A stretch of 64,000 bases of DNA from contig CP099849.1 in assembly GCA_030062745.1 (NCBI GenBank), positions 4,448,586-4,512,585 of the forward strand, in the 5' to 3' direction. Below the pieces are notes generated by a model. That model searched no databases. It had not been told where the DNA came from and saw nothing but the letters and a program-made list of their open reading frames with translations. Position 1 is the stretch's first letter, and every line of letters starts with the position of its first letter. Shown here piece by piece: positions 22,441-33,931 of the stretch. This DNA comes from Capitulum mitella. Its lineage: Eukaryota; Arthropoda; Thecostraca; Pollicipedomorpha; Pollicipedidae. A program made the position numbers and the translations under genes.

Positions 22441-23718
22441 TCATCGCTTGGCCGGCGGCGGAGGCTTGGGCGAGTTGTGGATGTGCACATGCTTGGCTAA
22501 GTGCGCCTTCTGGCGAAAGCACTTGCTGCAGAGCTCGCACTGGAACGGCTTCTCCCCGGTGTGCGTGCGGATGTGGACGTTCACCGAGTACTTGTCCTTG
22601 AAGCCCTTGCTGCAGATGGGGCAGAAGTGGAGCAGCCGCCCGCGTGTCGGCGGAGCCTCGCCGTCGGCGACGCCGCGCTTGGCGTACTTGCGCTTGCGAG
22701 GCGCGTCCTTCTTTGGCGGCTTATCGGGCGACGCCAGAGGCGCGTCCATCCGGCCCGGGCTGCACGCGTTCGTGGCGCGCGGCGTCCCGCACGTGAAGGG
22801 CGCCGAGGCCGCCGGCGGGCCGGCGTCGCCGCGACCGAACGACTGGAAGCCGCCGACCGGAAAGCACAGCTGGACGGTCTGGAGGGGCGCGACCGGCCGG
22901 CGCTGGACGGCCGCGGCGCGCGCGCTGGCCGGCAGCGTGCCCCGCAGCACGCCCTCCAGAATGGAGCCGCCGCCGCCGGGCCAGCGGCCAGCCGGCGGCC
23001 GCGCCGGCTGTGTCATCGGCTGGCTGGGCTGGTAGGCCGCCTGCTGGGCCGGCGCCGGGGTCGAGACGGACCGGGCCGGCGCCTCGGCCAGCTCGTCGAG
23101 CCGAGGCTGCGGCTCCGCGTCCCCCTCCTCCTCCTCCTCGTAGAGCAGGTAGTCGTTCATCAGCTGCTCGATGTCGACCTCGTGCGCCTGCTCCGGGCTG
23201 AGCGCGCCGGCCACGCCGCCCACCGAGTGCAGCGGCTGCAGCGTGATCAGGTCGTCGGACGCGCTGATCGAGTCGCACGCCGGCGGCGCGGCCGTCGGCG
23301 CCGGCTCGGCCGTCTCGGCCGCGCCGCTCGCGAACAGCACCTGCCCGCCGCCGAAGGCGTCCCGCGAAGGGCCGGCGTCGGCGTCGGCGGACGGCTCGCG
23401 CTCGCCCGGCGCCGCAGTGCCACTCCACAGAGGGTTGTGCGTCTTCGGCTGCTTGTCCTCGCATGGCCACTGCTTGGTGTCGCCGGCAGCGGCGGCTGTC
23501 TCGGCCTCAGCGGCGGCAGCCTGCTCGACCTCCCACGGCGAGCTGCGACTGACCAGCGACTGGAAGAGGTGGCTCAGGTTGTTGGACGTGTCCATGTCGG
23601 CATCTGCGCCGCCGCCGGCTAGGTTGTAGTACTCCAGGAAGTCGTGGGGGTCGCCGGGCTTCGCCGCGCCGTCTCCAGACCTGATGCTGGACGTGATGAC
23701 CGGGTTGGACAGCTGCAT
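22441..23718 (-). CDS. Two-finger C2H2 zinc-finger protein, terminal exon
   Basis: Probable sequence-specific DNA-binding nuclear protein. From the first ATG (23,718) the frame gives 425 residues ending in TGA at 22,441. Two C2H2 fingers sit at the C-terminus: C366-C369-H382-H386 and C394-C397-H410-H414, both spaced C-X2-C-X12-H-X3-H and joined by a canonical TGEKPF linker. A basic stretch (PRKRKYAKR) before the fingers is a likely nuclear localisation signal. The N-terminal ~340 residues are Ala/Pro/Gly-rich with an acidic run (YEEEEEGD), resembling an activation or cofactor-binding region. The open frame extends to 23,790 but only via a GTG codon; a splice acceptor at 23,729 suggests translation begins in an upstream exon or at this ATG. 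The exon is very GC-rich compared with its flanks. I cannot assign an orthologue; two fingers exclude the three-finger KLF/SP and EGR families. Confidence 0.85.
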   Translation of the reverse strand: MQLSNPVITSSIRSGDGAAKPGDPHDFLEYYNLAGGGADADMDTSNNLSHLFQSLVSRSSPWEVEQAAAAEAETAAAAGDTKQWPCEDKQPKTHNPLWSGTAAPGEREPSADADAGPSRDAFGGGQVLFASGAAETAEPAPTAAPPACDSISASDDLITLQPLHSVGGVAGALSPEQAHEVDIEQLMNDYLLYEEEEEGDAEPQPRLDELAEAPARSVSTPAPAQQAAYQPSQPMTQPARPPAGRWPGGGGSILEGVLRGTLPASARAAAVQRRPVAPLQTVQLCFPVGGFQSFGRGDAGPPAASAPFTCGTPRATNACSPGRMDAPLASPDKPPKKDAPRKRKYAKRGVADGEAPPTRGRLLHFCPICSKGFKDKYSVNVHIRTHTGEKPFQCELCSKCFRQKAHLAKHVHIHNSPKPPPPAKR

Positions 23719-23728
23719 CTCGTTCGTC

Positions 23729-23750
23729 CTGCCGCACAGAGATAGGAACG
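23729..23750 (-). other. Probable splice acceptor of the zinc-finger exon
   Basis: On the minus strand the sequence reads TCCTATCTCTGTGCGGCAG/GACG, a pyrimidine-rich tract followed by CAG. Composition changes at this point, GC-rich coding on one side and AT-rich on the other. The exon would begin at 23,728 in phase 2 relative to the reading frame. Confidence 0.6.
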
Positions 23751-23759
23751 ATATCGTCA

Positions 23760-25320
23760 ACTGCTGGACATTGTTCGTGCAATCATTCACGACGCCGTTT
23801 CATGATGCGACACGTGCATTGTAAGAACTAGCTATATGCTTGACATTCGCAAACTCTGCGATGCATCCTAAGAACAATGGAACTCGAAATTAGAAATCAT
23901 CTAAATGAATAGCATTAAAGAATGGATGCGTGCTTCGTCATTGCTGTTGAGTTATAATCGACATGATGCATGGGTATGATTGGGAGGCTATTCTTAGCAT
24001 CTTTTTTCTCGTCATTTCCATGAAATATGCATTAATGCATCCCACATTTCATATGAACGGTAATCCGTCATAGGTTTTTCATAAGTCGGGAATTGTGCAC
24101 CTTGGATGCTAGTTTATCCAGCCGACGTCTTGAAGCAGCTCAGACGGTTAATCTGACATATTTGAAAGATACATGGTTTTCGAATTTTTATCCGCGACAG
24201 CCCAAATAAAGGACATGCGTGCCTAATAGGCTACTTAGCCATGGATAACTTCAGCGGCAGTCGTGTTTGCGGTTACCATCTCAGCAATGAGCCTATCGCA
24301 CGATCCTTGGAATTAATTTGCATGCCATGCTTCCCGAGGATTATAAGATAAATGCTACCGTGAAGGTCTCTTGTTCGCTATCAGCTATCTCGAATCAAAG
24401 ACATATTTCCAGGGTTCAAGCAGATTTCCTGAGTAACTGTAAAGGTCGAATAGCGTTTCAGAATTCAAGGATATCACTTCACAAAAGCTGAGGGCACTGT
24501 CCGGATTTTTATACCTACGAAATGCATCTTGGCTATTAAGTGTTTTAAATATGTCGGAAAAGCCTATACTGAAAAGAGTGAATAATTTGAAACAGTTGCG
24601 TTGGTTGGACTAAAGTACTCGGCATCAAAGAGAAAAATGCCAGCGATGCGACCCGTGGGCGTATTTTTGTGATGTATTTTTTGTAAATTTTTATAAACGC
24701 GCTTTTGGATGCCATGATTTGCAGAAAATATCCCGGTGAAATCTGGTGCACAAAAGAAAACGTGGAACCTGTTGTCAATTACACCATTTTTGTGATTTTT
24801 ATTCTTTCGTTTAGTTTTATATTAAGCGATCATATTAGTTTAATATTTAATTTAGTGAAGACACGGAGGCGACAAAAAGTTCACCCGCACATCGCCTTAA
24901 TTGGTCTGTCGCTACGCTCCCTAGATAGACTTAAATTCGTATTAAAAAATTAAAACAAGCTGATATGCGTGTAACAAACGTTATCGTGCCAATCGGATTT
25001 AGCACAGATCTACAGGCCAGACGTCTTTTTAATTCGCACAGGTCGTTGTGCGTCGTCACCCTGTCATTCCGCCAGATCAAGAAGCCGATCTAGCATGTCG
25101 ATGAACAGAACAGTCTTCAGTTGTCTTGTTTTATAATTGGCTTCATTCATTTAACATCACAGCATTCTTCACGTGTTGAAGCAAGCACGAATCGCATTCT
25201 CGCTGAACGCTGTGACTATCGTCGGCTGCATTTCTTGCAGTCGGGTGTGGTCCGGAACCTTGGACAAGCGCAATTCGACGATGTAAATGACATCGCAAGC
25301 GTGACTGAACCCGGAAAGAC
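23760..25320. other. AT-rich stretch, probably intron or 5' flank of the zinc-finger gene
   Basis: No coding frame is supported. Its position between the acceptor at 23,729 and the GC-rich islands at 25.3-26.5 kb fits an intron, by inference. Confidence 0.35.
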
Positions 25321-25329
25321 TGGGGAGCG

Positions 25330-25905
25330 CGTGAAACGCCGGTCGTGACCAGCTCCGGGACCGGAGACACCAGCCACTTCCCTGTTTACTCGGCTGGCAC
25401 CTGCGACGGCTGCGACCTGCTGCGGCGCGGGGGGCCGACCCGGGTCCCGGACGTGTTTGCACTGCTCTCAGGGCCTGCAAGACCGCCCTCTCTCCCGGTG
25501 CTCGGCGCGTCCTCGTGCTCAGCGCCCCCAAGCCACGTCAGCGCCGCGGACGGGGAGCGCCGCGTCCGGCGTCCGCAGGCAGCCGCCGAGCCGCCGCCGC
25601 CGCCGCGGCTCCCAGCGGCGCGCCGACCACTCTCACTTTTAACGGCGCCGCCGGCCCGGCCGTGCACGCGACGCGTCTCCGGCTGGCGCGCCGCCAGGAA
25701 TTCCGATTTCACTTTTCGTTGCGGCCGCGGCCGGCAGGGCGGCCGAGCACCGGGGACGCTGCGGGCGTCGCGCGCGAGGAGGGCGGAAGACGTCCGCAGA
25801 GCAGCTGAGCGGCCGGCAAGGGCTGAAGATGCGCGAAGCGGTTGTGAGGAAAGGTCGTCCTCGATGAAAGCACAGCTGGCTGGCAGGCCAGGACCTGCAT
25901 GACAC
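25330..25905. promoter_or_regulatory. CpG island, candidate promoter of the zinc-finger gene
   Basis: Strongly CpG-rich block ~1.6 kb upstream of the zinc-finger exon with respect to its direction. Open frames on both strands have no domain. It is the closest promoter-like sequence on the 5' side, so linkage to the gene is plausible but unproven. Confidence 0.4.
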
Positions 25906-26149
25906 GGGAGAGGTTTGGTGCTGGCAGGTGATCCGGAATGGTTCGAAAGTGCACCAGCGTCGTCCTGACCACTAGTGGAGATTGCCTAACGAGCATGTAC
26001 CACCATTCGTGAAAATGTGTGACACGCAGGCCGAGCGACTTAGTCCGTATGCCTTTCAAACCGGTGGATGGAGATTCGCCGCGCCTGTTCCGCCTGAGAA
26101 AATTATCTGCGATCTGCCGAAAATTGCGAAATTATAAGTTAAGCCCCCG

Positions 26150-26500
26150 GCAACAGGCAGAGCTGCGGCGGATGAGAGCGTTCTCACAGCGGTCCGACGC
26201 GCCTCGGACGGCCACGCTGCTGCCGGGCATCGCGCGGCATCAGGTAGCTCCGGCTTCAGCCCGGGACGGAGCCGGCATTAGCTCCGCTCGGTCTCCGGGC
26301 CGGCGATCTGGGGATCGGGCCACGTCCTGCTGCGGGGGCAGCGCCGGCCACGTCCTCCTGCGGGGCACTGTGCCGATCCGATAACATCCTGCGCCGCCCG
26401 GTGCCGGCCTCGCTGGGGCTTAGGGGGCCGCCGTCAGCCCAGCCGCTGAGCTGGCGTCATTAGAATGCGACACGTGGCAGCAGGTGCAGCCGCTGATGCT
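26150..26500. other. Second GC-rich island near 26.3 kb
   Basis: CpG-rich and separated from the 25.3-25.9 kb block by ~250 bp of ordinary sequence. It contains short imperfect repeats (GCCACGTCCTGCTGCGGGG, GCCACGTCCTCCTGCGGGG) around 26,318-26,367. No domain in any frame. Confidence 0.5.
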
Positions 26501-26509
26501 AGGTGGGCG

Positions 26510-29150
26510 CCAGTAAAAGTCGGTCTGTCACTGCGCGGCTGTCATGGCGGTAGTTACGCTGTATGGGTCGATAAACATCTGAGGAAAAATGCCATCAGCG
26601 ACATCTTCATGGAGTTTTAAAAGCATCTTTCGTAGTCCCCAGTGTGTGGAGGGTACTCGCGGTGCGGTAGAGTTTCAGATGGCACATACAAGCCATTTAA
26701 AGCACGGGATACCGACCGAACACGCTTGGGACATACAGAATGGCAGTTGTGTTGATAATCAAAATGCGTGGCATGTCTCCGATGGGATGTATTTCAAGCC
26801 ATCGGCCATTTTTGGGATAAAGGACTTGCACGAATTTCAGTGGTCACATTCTTGGGCCTTGATAAATGAATCGGCTTGATTGCACAAAATTCAAGTTATC
26901 AATCTGGTTCACAGAAATATGAAAAACGCAGGCGTCTAGATGCCTTCGTGGCTGATGGCTTCGGGTTATGGAACTAACGGACCGCTAATTGACTTGCCAT
27001 TAAATAACACAAAACCAAGCTGTTGACATCCAGAAGGTAATCAGAGCAACCTTAGAAAGATCGGGATCTAATTCAAAATGCTGGATCCGATTGGCGAGTT
27101 AGTTCTTGCCTTGGGGCCCAGTTTGAGCAGTCACTTCAAGAACTTTGAAATATGAACAGTGGATTTATTTATATGTACATATATATAAAGTATGCGCGTT
27201 GACATGATCATATATTTAGTGCTGTATTACTTTTTATTAAGACGTAGCATTCTGGCAGAACGTAACTGAAAAATCACAAATTTCATCATTAGAAAATGGC
27301 ACAACAAATAGTTTGATATTGCGCTACATGAATCTACCGTCCAATGAATACTCTCAAATCCAGCAACATTAAATTAACGTTTTCATCTCCTCCTATTTCT
27401 CTCTCTCCCTCCTTTTGTCTCCCTCGCTCTCTTCCTTACGTAGCGTGCCAGAATGAAGCACTCTCTCCAGTAATTTACGATCTAGCTTAGTCCACTCGCC
27501 GAACTTTTCGGGAGAAGGCAGCCGGCATGCAACACCGCTTCACTGGCGACCACCTGTCGGGCAGGATTTTTACCGGGAGGTCGGCTTCCCTGCGGCTTTC
27601 TACACCCGCCCCAGCCGTCACGATGCCTGGGCTCTCAGCCCGAAACCGGCGTGGCTCCGCAGCAAGCTAGAACGGCGACTGAAATCGGGCCGGCCGCCAG
27701 TCTCGTCCAACAGCGACCGGCCAGAATCAGCGGGCGGCGGTGGCAATATGACCGGGCCAGGCCGGCGCCGGGCCCGGTCACGGCAGCGGAGGAGTGAGCC
27801 GACGCTGCCGTCTCTGGTCAGGCCTGGTGTAGCGATGCGGGATTGCCCTGTCTCAGTCTGCACCTGACGATAGCCACAGCAAGGCCATCTGTGCATTAGT
27901 GCGTCGCTTTTAGCCATTACGGAGGGAGATATAGGCAATCTTGTAGCATGGCGAAGTGCTTTAATCGAACCTGAAAGGAGATTGAGCACCGGTTTGGCTT
28001 GACCTCTCGTTTGCAAATATCATTGCAAAAGGGCGGCGGGAGACGCGTTATAAGCTTCTTCATTTGAGCAGCGAAGCGGCAAGAATACCGTGTTCTTTGG
28101 AGATTGGCTGCCGTGACGGATAACAAGGAATAGTGAATGACTGACAGCTTGGGGATTCTTAGCCGAAACGTATTTGGATCTCTCCACGACCAATCAGGTC
28201 CACTGAAATGCCATTTGGAATTCGTAATGCACGGGGTTAGGAACTCTTGAAAATCGGCTCCATCGGCGAAACGTGATAAACGTTTTTCTTTTTTTTAAGT
28301 TGGCTGCCGTGACAGATAAACATCATCCTCTTACTCAACAAAAATATTTCAGACAGCACTGATAACGTTTTTCAAGCATCATTCGGATTTTCGTCGAAAT
28401 GCTTGGATTCTGCAAGCGTTATTATGTGACAGGAATGTTCGAAAAACAAATGATCGCTTTTTGGCAACTTTCCAGAATATTTGTCGAATATCCCAATGCC
28501 AGACAAACGTTCAGATGTTCGTTGCATTTTTCAACAGAAGGCTTTGCAGGAAGATGACCTAAGTGAATGAAATCGTGGTACCAGTAATCGAAACATTAGT
28601 TGCACCATAACACTACACTGACTTGATTTCTAGACGCGAGACTGCTTTGACACGACGGCACAAGAAACATCCTCTTTCGCCACCGCGGCGCTGAGTCTGC
28701 GCGCCTGGCACATTTGGATAAGGCGGAGCTCCACCCGTCAACTGCATGGCATGCTGCCTGAATGGCGTCCCTCGGCCGTGGGTAAAACCTGTGACAGCGA
28801 CTGTCGGCCTGCACGGTATCGACAGTGAACAAAATATAGACATGTGTCATCAAGTTTGCATTTTTTGTCACTCTGTTGTGACTTACAGGGTTAAAGAACT
28901 AGAGTCCTTTGATTTCGTTGCTCGAACTCTTGAAAATGGAGTAATTGGAAGCGGTCACCGATCACGCAAGGGGGTTGCCAATTACAGTCTTGTTAACACA
29001 TGTTGGACGCAAGACAACTGAAACCTTTTAACCATGGCAAGCGAAACTCCGAGTGACGAGGGACTGTATTTTTTAATCATCATTGTGATAAAGCGTTTCC
29101 CTGGAAATTTGTTTTTGGGGACGACTAGCTTTGGTTTGATGAGGAAAACA
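26510..29150. other. No gene recognised
   Basis: AT-leaning apart from a CT-rich tract at 27,385-27,440 and a GC-rich patch at 27,600-27,800. No supported coding region. Confidence 0.45.
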
Positions 29151-29157
29151 CAACACA

Positions 29158-29250
29158 GTGAATGTCTTCTGATGCTTGGTTCAGAGCTCTCATAGGACAA
29201 TGCGGTGAATGTCTACAGATACTTTGTTCAGAGCTCTGATAGGACGACTT
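29158..29250. repeat. Two-copy ~47-bp tandem duplication
   Basis: GTGAATGTCT ... TTCAGAGCTCT-ATAGGAC occurs at 29,158-29,203 and again at 29,205-29,250 with several substitutions. A short GATCT array (four to five copies) follows at about 29,320-29,342. Confidence 0.85.
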
Positions 29251-29259
29251 TTTGTTCGT

Positions 29260-29885
29260 CGAGTACAAGCTCCATGTTGAATTGCTCTGTATCTCGCAGC
29301 AGTACGCAGTGCAGCGTGCTGATCTGATCTGATCTGATCTGAGCACGTACTGATCACCGCAGAGCGTTTAATCTGCTCACTTTTCAGGTGTCTCAAATTG
29401 CAAATGCAACACTATAACGCTTCTCTTACTTTAGGAAGCGGGGAGGACATTTTTCAAGTATGAAAAAATAAAGGGACTTAGACTACATTAGGCCATATAA
29501 GACTTGATAAGACTAGGATTAGATCGCGAGGTTTTTCTCCAAACGTCCCGATTTCACGAAAAACTCCTACTTTACCAAATCGTCTGTTGATGCAGTCACA
29601 CGAAAACCAATCGGAGCGCTTTGCAGCTTACGTCAGCCTTTTCCCACCAGCGCTGCTACGACCGAGAGAGAGCCATAACGGCGCAGATGGTCAGGCGGAC
29701 GTTTTGAGGTATTAAAAAGTGCACCTGGTTCCATTTTCACTGTTCCGATCATAATTTATACCTTATTTGTGTCGCTTCAGTTTGTGAATAGTCCGTCCGG
29801 GTATTGCGATATGCTTATCAAAACATCCTTAACCAGCACCTAACGGAATTGTCGGCTCTGTTCAGGACGTTTCTCCCCTGCAGTT
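29260..29885. other. No gene recognised
   Basis: Apart from the GATCT array, nothing is supported. Confidence 0.45.
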
Positions 29886-29889
29886 TTAC

Positions 29890-30220
29890 AGCCAGTCGCC
29901 TTCTGACCAAAACCGCAGACCGCCGCGATCAGCAGCAGCACGGGCCCCGCCGTCCGCCAGCCTGAGCGCGGCAATCCGCTTTCGGCGGCGGGAGCCCTGC
30001 GCCAGCCGGCTGCTGGGGGCGCCCTCCGTCCGCGACCGGACGCGGCGTGACGTCACGCTGGCCGAGCCGACACCTCGGCGACGTCCCCGGCAGGTGCCTT
30101 ATCTGATCTGCGGCCGGCCGGCCGGCCGGGCGCCGACGCACGACGGAACCGGCGGCTCGGATCAGTCCGGAGCCGGAGCGCGCGCACGCCAGGCGCAGGC
30201 CGGCTGCCCGCAGAAGACTG
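29890..30220. promoter_or_regulatory. CpG island with CRE palindrome
   Basis: GC-rich block containing a perfect TGACGTCA at 30,048-30,055 (within GTGACGTCAC) and a GGCCGGCCGGCCGGCC run near 30,112. Promoter-like; no exon identified next to it. Confidence 0.45.
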
Positions 30221-30229
30221 ATGCAACTG

Positions 30230-31290
30230 TTAGAAGCGAGTTGCCATGCGTCTGAAAGTAGCCGTTTTTCGTGTGTGGGGGGGAAGAGTGCACCAGTTTG
30301 CGCGATCTGGATTTTCTATGCTCTCCTTTTTTGCCGTCGTGTGTGCTGACCCTGTTGTCATTGAGTAGCTGAATCACATGATCGTTGGTGAAGATCCTAG
30401 CAACCGTTTCCGTAACAACTTTCGATTTATCGACCACATTGAAATGGAATTCGCTAGACGCGCTGGCTGCCTTTTAATCCCACCGTGTCGAAAATCAATA
30501 CTCAACCAAGACGAGAACTGATTTGTCCAGTTTCACCTTCTTGCGAATTGACAGTCATGACAAGTCAGTACTTGAACAGTTCTTTGTGTTTTGGGCACCG
30601 TGACGACAGTATGATTTCACATGTGCTGTATTTTCGCTCATTAGCTTCCATTGTGGTAGGGTGGCGTACGCAGGGAAGTACCACTTACACATCGAATAAA
30701 TTATAATGATCGCCTCGTCCTGTGAGGTGCAGTAATGTAATATACAGCCTACCGTTCCACGCCTTCCGTGACATTGGGAAAAAATAGCATTTGGAACTGC
30801 GAATTTTTACAAGAACACACTTTGTTGTTGTCTATTTTTGTGTGATCCGATGCAGCCGAGTAGTTTATATACCTTCAAACATCACGGAAAATGGAGTGCC
30901 AGTGATAAAAGAACAGTAATCTTGCAACGGTCAACGTCCAAAGCGCATCAGGTGATTTAACGTCATAGTGGATTCTGTGCGTGGTGAGAACCGCTTTCAG
31001 CAAGTTAAAACCTTTCAGTTTACGGCATCATGCTAGGCTCATTGTTAGCTGCTGAAACAATGCAAGCTTAATGCAAGTTGTCAGTCAGCGAAAACGTATG
31101 GAAGCTCTTAAGAACCACGCATCAGTTTAATGGGAAGGTAAGCAGAGCTTCGAGTTAGGGTAAAAATGCTCACATTGTGTTTTTGATCACTTCATTTACA
31201 TCCCATTCCCGCTTTCCCGGTAAAGAATATACTCCTCAGTTGGTTCTGAATGCGCAAAATGGTCCCCAGTGATGCATCATTTTACTTTTG
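30230..31290. other. No gene recognised
   Basis: AT-rich flank up to the TTAA that borders element A copy 1. Confidence 0.5.
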
Positions 31291-31297
31291 GTATTAA

Positions 31298-33722
31298 CCC
31301 TATTCCCGGAGGGCTAAACAGTATGGTCGATTCCCGGCAGGGAGGCGGATTCGGCCCCTCCCGAGATCTCGAGAACTACACATCCGATTTCATCGCAACA
31401 AACGGCAATCGATTTGTCATGTCGTAAACTATCTTTTTAGAAGAGGAAATTTTCAAAATTTCTAAAGGTGTGGATACAGGGGGGCAAAAATGTCAAAATG
31501 GGGGCATTTTTGGACTTCTTATAACTCCGTTGTTTATGGAACGATTCCGATGAAAGTGGTATAAATCGAGACATTATGGATAGGACGTTTACCATTGGTA
31601 CACACGTCTGAAATTTTGAGAAAATTCATGGGCGTTCACAGGGTTTTAAAAGTGGGAGTAATAGTTTTTTAACAGGTGAATGAACAAAAAAGGCAAAAAC
31701 ACTTTGTTGGTTTCTGCTAGTCATGTTATGTTAAAAAAGTGCAAATCGCATTACAATGTTTGTATGATGTTAGCATAGGCGGTGCCAGGGACATGAAAAA
31801 GGGGGAACTGTCATGGTCACACGTTCTTCAGATCGACTTATGACATTTGACCTTAAATAACCTCCCTTGACCTTGGAGTCACTTGGAATGATTTCGTGTG
31901 CATTTAATATTATCTGTAAACGTTTTCAATCGTTTGAATTCAGTCCATTTCAAAAATTTCATGTTATCGCTATTGCGATATAGTGTACGCGCACTGACAT
32001 TTTAGGTCATAGCTCCGTGACCCGACCCGATATCAAACTGAAACTTGATACACAAGTAGAGGGCACCTTTCTCCGTCATATATATTCCAGGTTAGGCATA
32101 TCAGAAAACAGCGCCGACATAATTGCAATAAAAGCAAATTTTGGCTTTTGACCCTGACCCGACCTTATAAAGTGGCCTCAGGTAAACAAAATTATATCTG
32201 CACATTGCCCAACTATCTAGCTATACATCCATACCAAGTTTTAAGTTCTATCTTAACCCGCGCACGACCGTCGGTCCGTCCCGAACATCGGCGACTGGGG
32301 GGGGGGGCAGTTGACTGCCCCCCCTCTAACTCGCGAACGGTTGGTCGCACGATAAAAATAAGCATACCGTTGGAAAGCCTGTGACGAGTAGAGCTCGAAG
32401 CTGGTCTCATTTTTAGTTTTAGATAATATTTAAGCCAATTTACGCCCTATATATGTTTTCTCATAGCCGACTGCATGAGACCGAGAAATGACCTGAATCT
32501 CAAGGGCTGTGACTAATAACGCATAGGTAAAGGCACCAGCGCACAAGTAAATGTCCGCGGATGCCGATACACGTCTAATTTCCCAGATTTGTTCAATATA
32601 TACGCCGAAACGTCGAGTTAAAGACACCGTAATTCTCCCGTCAGCCGTCAGTGTGCGCCGCGGCCGTAAGCAGGACCAAATTGACGGGAACTAATTTTGG
32701 CGTTCCTTTATTTTCGCGAAAAAATACGATCTATGTCAATTTTATTGATCTTTGTGGTTCTTGTGATGGTTTCTCATGCTTCAATTTTGGAAAAATTGAT
32801 TAGTTGCCAATCTACAAAGTTGGCGGAGCTTTATTCGCGAGAGCCTGTTTATTTGCAAAATATGATATCTTTTCAAATTTTTTGAGGTTCCTGGTATTAA
32901 TTACGTCTGTGCAAGCTAGTTCTGCCATTTTCTACCCATTCTGAGTAATTCATGGTCGATTTTGACGGTGGTACATTTTGGCCCACTACAGTTATTCGTG
33001 ACCTGACCTCAGGTCAATGGCTGGAAGTCACTGATACTTTGCCCAATGACGGTTACCAGATGTCTGCTTCACTCCGCGCTAAAAATGCTATGGAATATTC
33101 CGTCAATTTCCGAAAAAACGGCGATATGTCTTAAAAATGGGCTTGACCTTAGGTCAATGACCCGGAAAATTCCGAAAAATCTGAGATGGCAGATTTGTTG
33201 CATCTATTACGATCACTAATCCCTGAAAGTATTATTGGGATATCTTGTTTTGCGAAAAGGTTAGAGAGCGCTAAACTTTTTTTGACATAGGTCTGTTTGA
33301 CCTGACCTAGGTCAGGCACCTGACGTGACCTGAGGTCAAAATTTTGACACGAGACGTAAAATTGATGGAGAAAAAGGTATACAAAGTTTCGTGGCTCTGT
33401 GTTTGTTGGTTCTCTCGCAATCCCAGAAAAACCTCAGGGGGGGCAGTCAACTGCCCCCCCAGTCGGGGACGGGTTAAAAACGCTGTTTTTGACAGACATT
33501 TTCCTTGTACCCTCAACATGGCCAAAAATAACCTGAGATGCCTCCAAAAAACGTTGCCTTGCTCCGCCCCTGAGCAAAACAGAATTCTGAAATTTTGTCA
33601 CGGCACGTAAAAAAAACAGCTTAGAAAAGTGACCAAGTTTCGTGAAGCTGTGTTAAAAAACCTGGAATTGGCAAACAAAAAACCCGAGAAGGGCGGATTC
33701 AGCCCCCCTGCCGGGAATAGGG
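31298..33722 (+). mobile_element. Family A TTAA element, copy 1, split by a nested family B element
   Basis: Bounded by TTAA at 31,294-31,297 and 33,723-33,726, with inverted ends CCCTATTCCCGG / CCGGGAATAGGG. It matches copy 2 (40,048-41,262) from both ends. After removal of the family B insertion and one TTAA (32,257-33,477), ~1,204 bp remain, the same size as copy 2. There is no transposase frame. Subterminal G-rich/C-rich stretches (31,343-31,365; 33,690-33,709) can form hairpins. TTAA target and CCCTA-type ends indicate mobilisation by a piggyBac-type transposase. Confidence 0.92.
32257..33473 (-). mobile_element. Family B TTAA element, copy 2, nested in element A (1,217 bp)
   Basis: Bounded by TTAA at 32,253-32,256 and 33,474-33,477. 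The left end reads CCCGCGCACGACCGTCGG and the right end GTCGGGGACGGG. It is inverted relative to copies 1 and 3. The family A sequence breaks exactly here: before the insertion it ends GTTCTATCTTAA and after it resumes TTAAAAACGCTG, while the uninterrupted family A copy 2 reads TTCTATCTTAAAAACTCTG. Each end carries a near-palindrome built from G-run, CAGT(T/C)(G/A)ACTG and C-run. Confidence 0.95.
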
Positions 33723-33726
33723 TTAA

Positions 33727-33870
33727 GGCTTAATCTGGCATCGAAAACATAGCCATGTAGCCTTTTCTCAACTTTAACTGTCTCCAATTAATATTACACA
33801 TATTATATATGACGCTATATATAATATTTAACGATTATTTTATGATAATTTAATAAATACCAAAAAGGAC
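33727..33870. other. AT-rich spacer
   Basis: Short AT-rich flank between element A copy 1 and a (TA)n tract; nothing else seen. Confidence 0.5.
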
Positions 33871-33871
33871 T

Positions 33872-33873
<2 letters not shown>

Positions 33874-33926
<53 letters not shown>
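33874..33926. repeat. (TA)n microsatellite
   Basis: About 53 bases of uninterrupted alternating A-T. Confidence 0.98.

Positions 33927-33929
<3 letters not shown>

Positions 33930-33931
<2 letters not shown>

Noticed and set aside
22501..23622. 373-residue plus-strand frame opposite the zinc-finger exon
   Set aside because: Arg/Leu/Gly-rich shadow of the real minus-strand exon, without domains.
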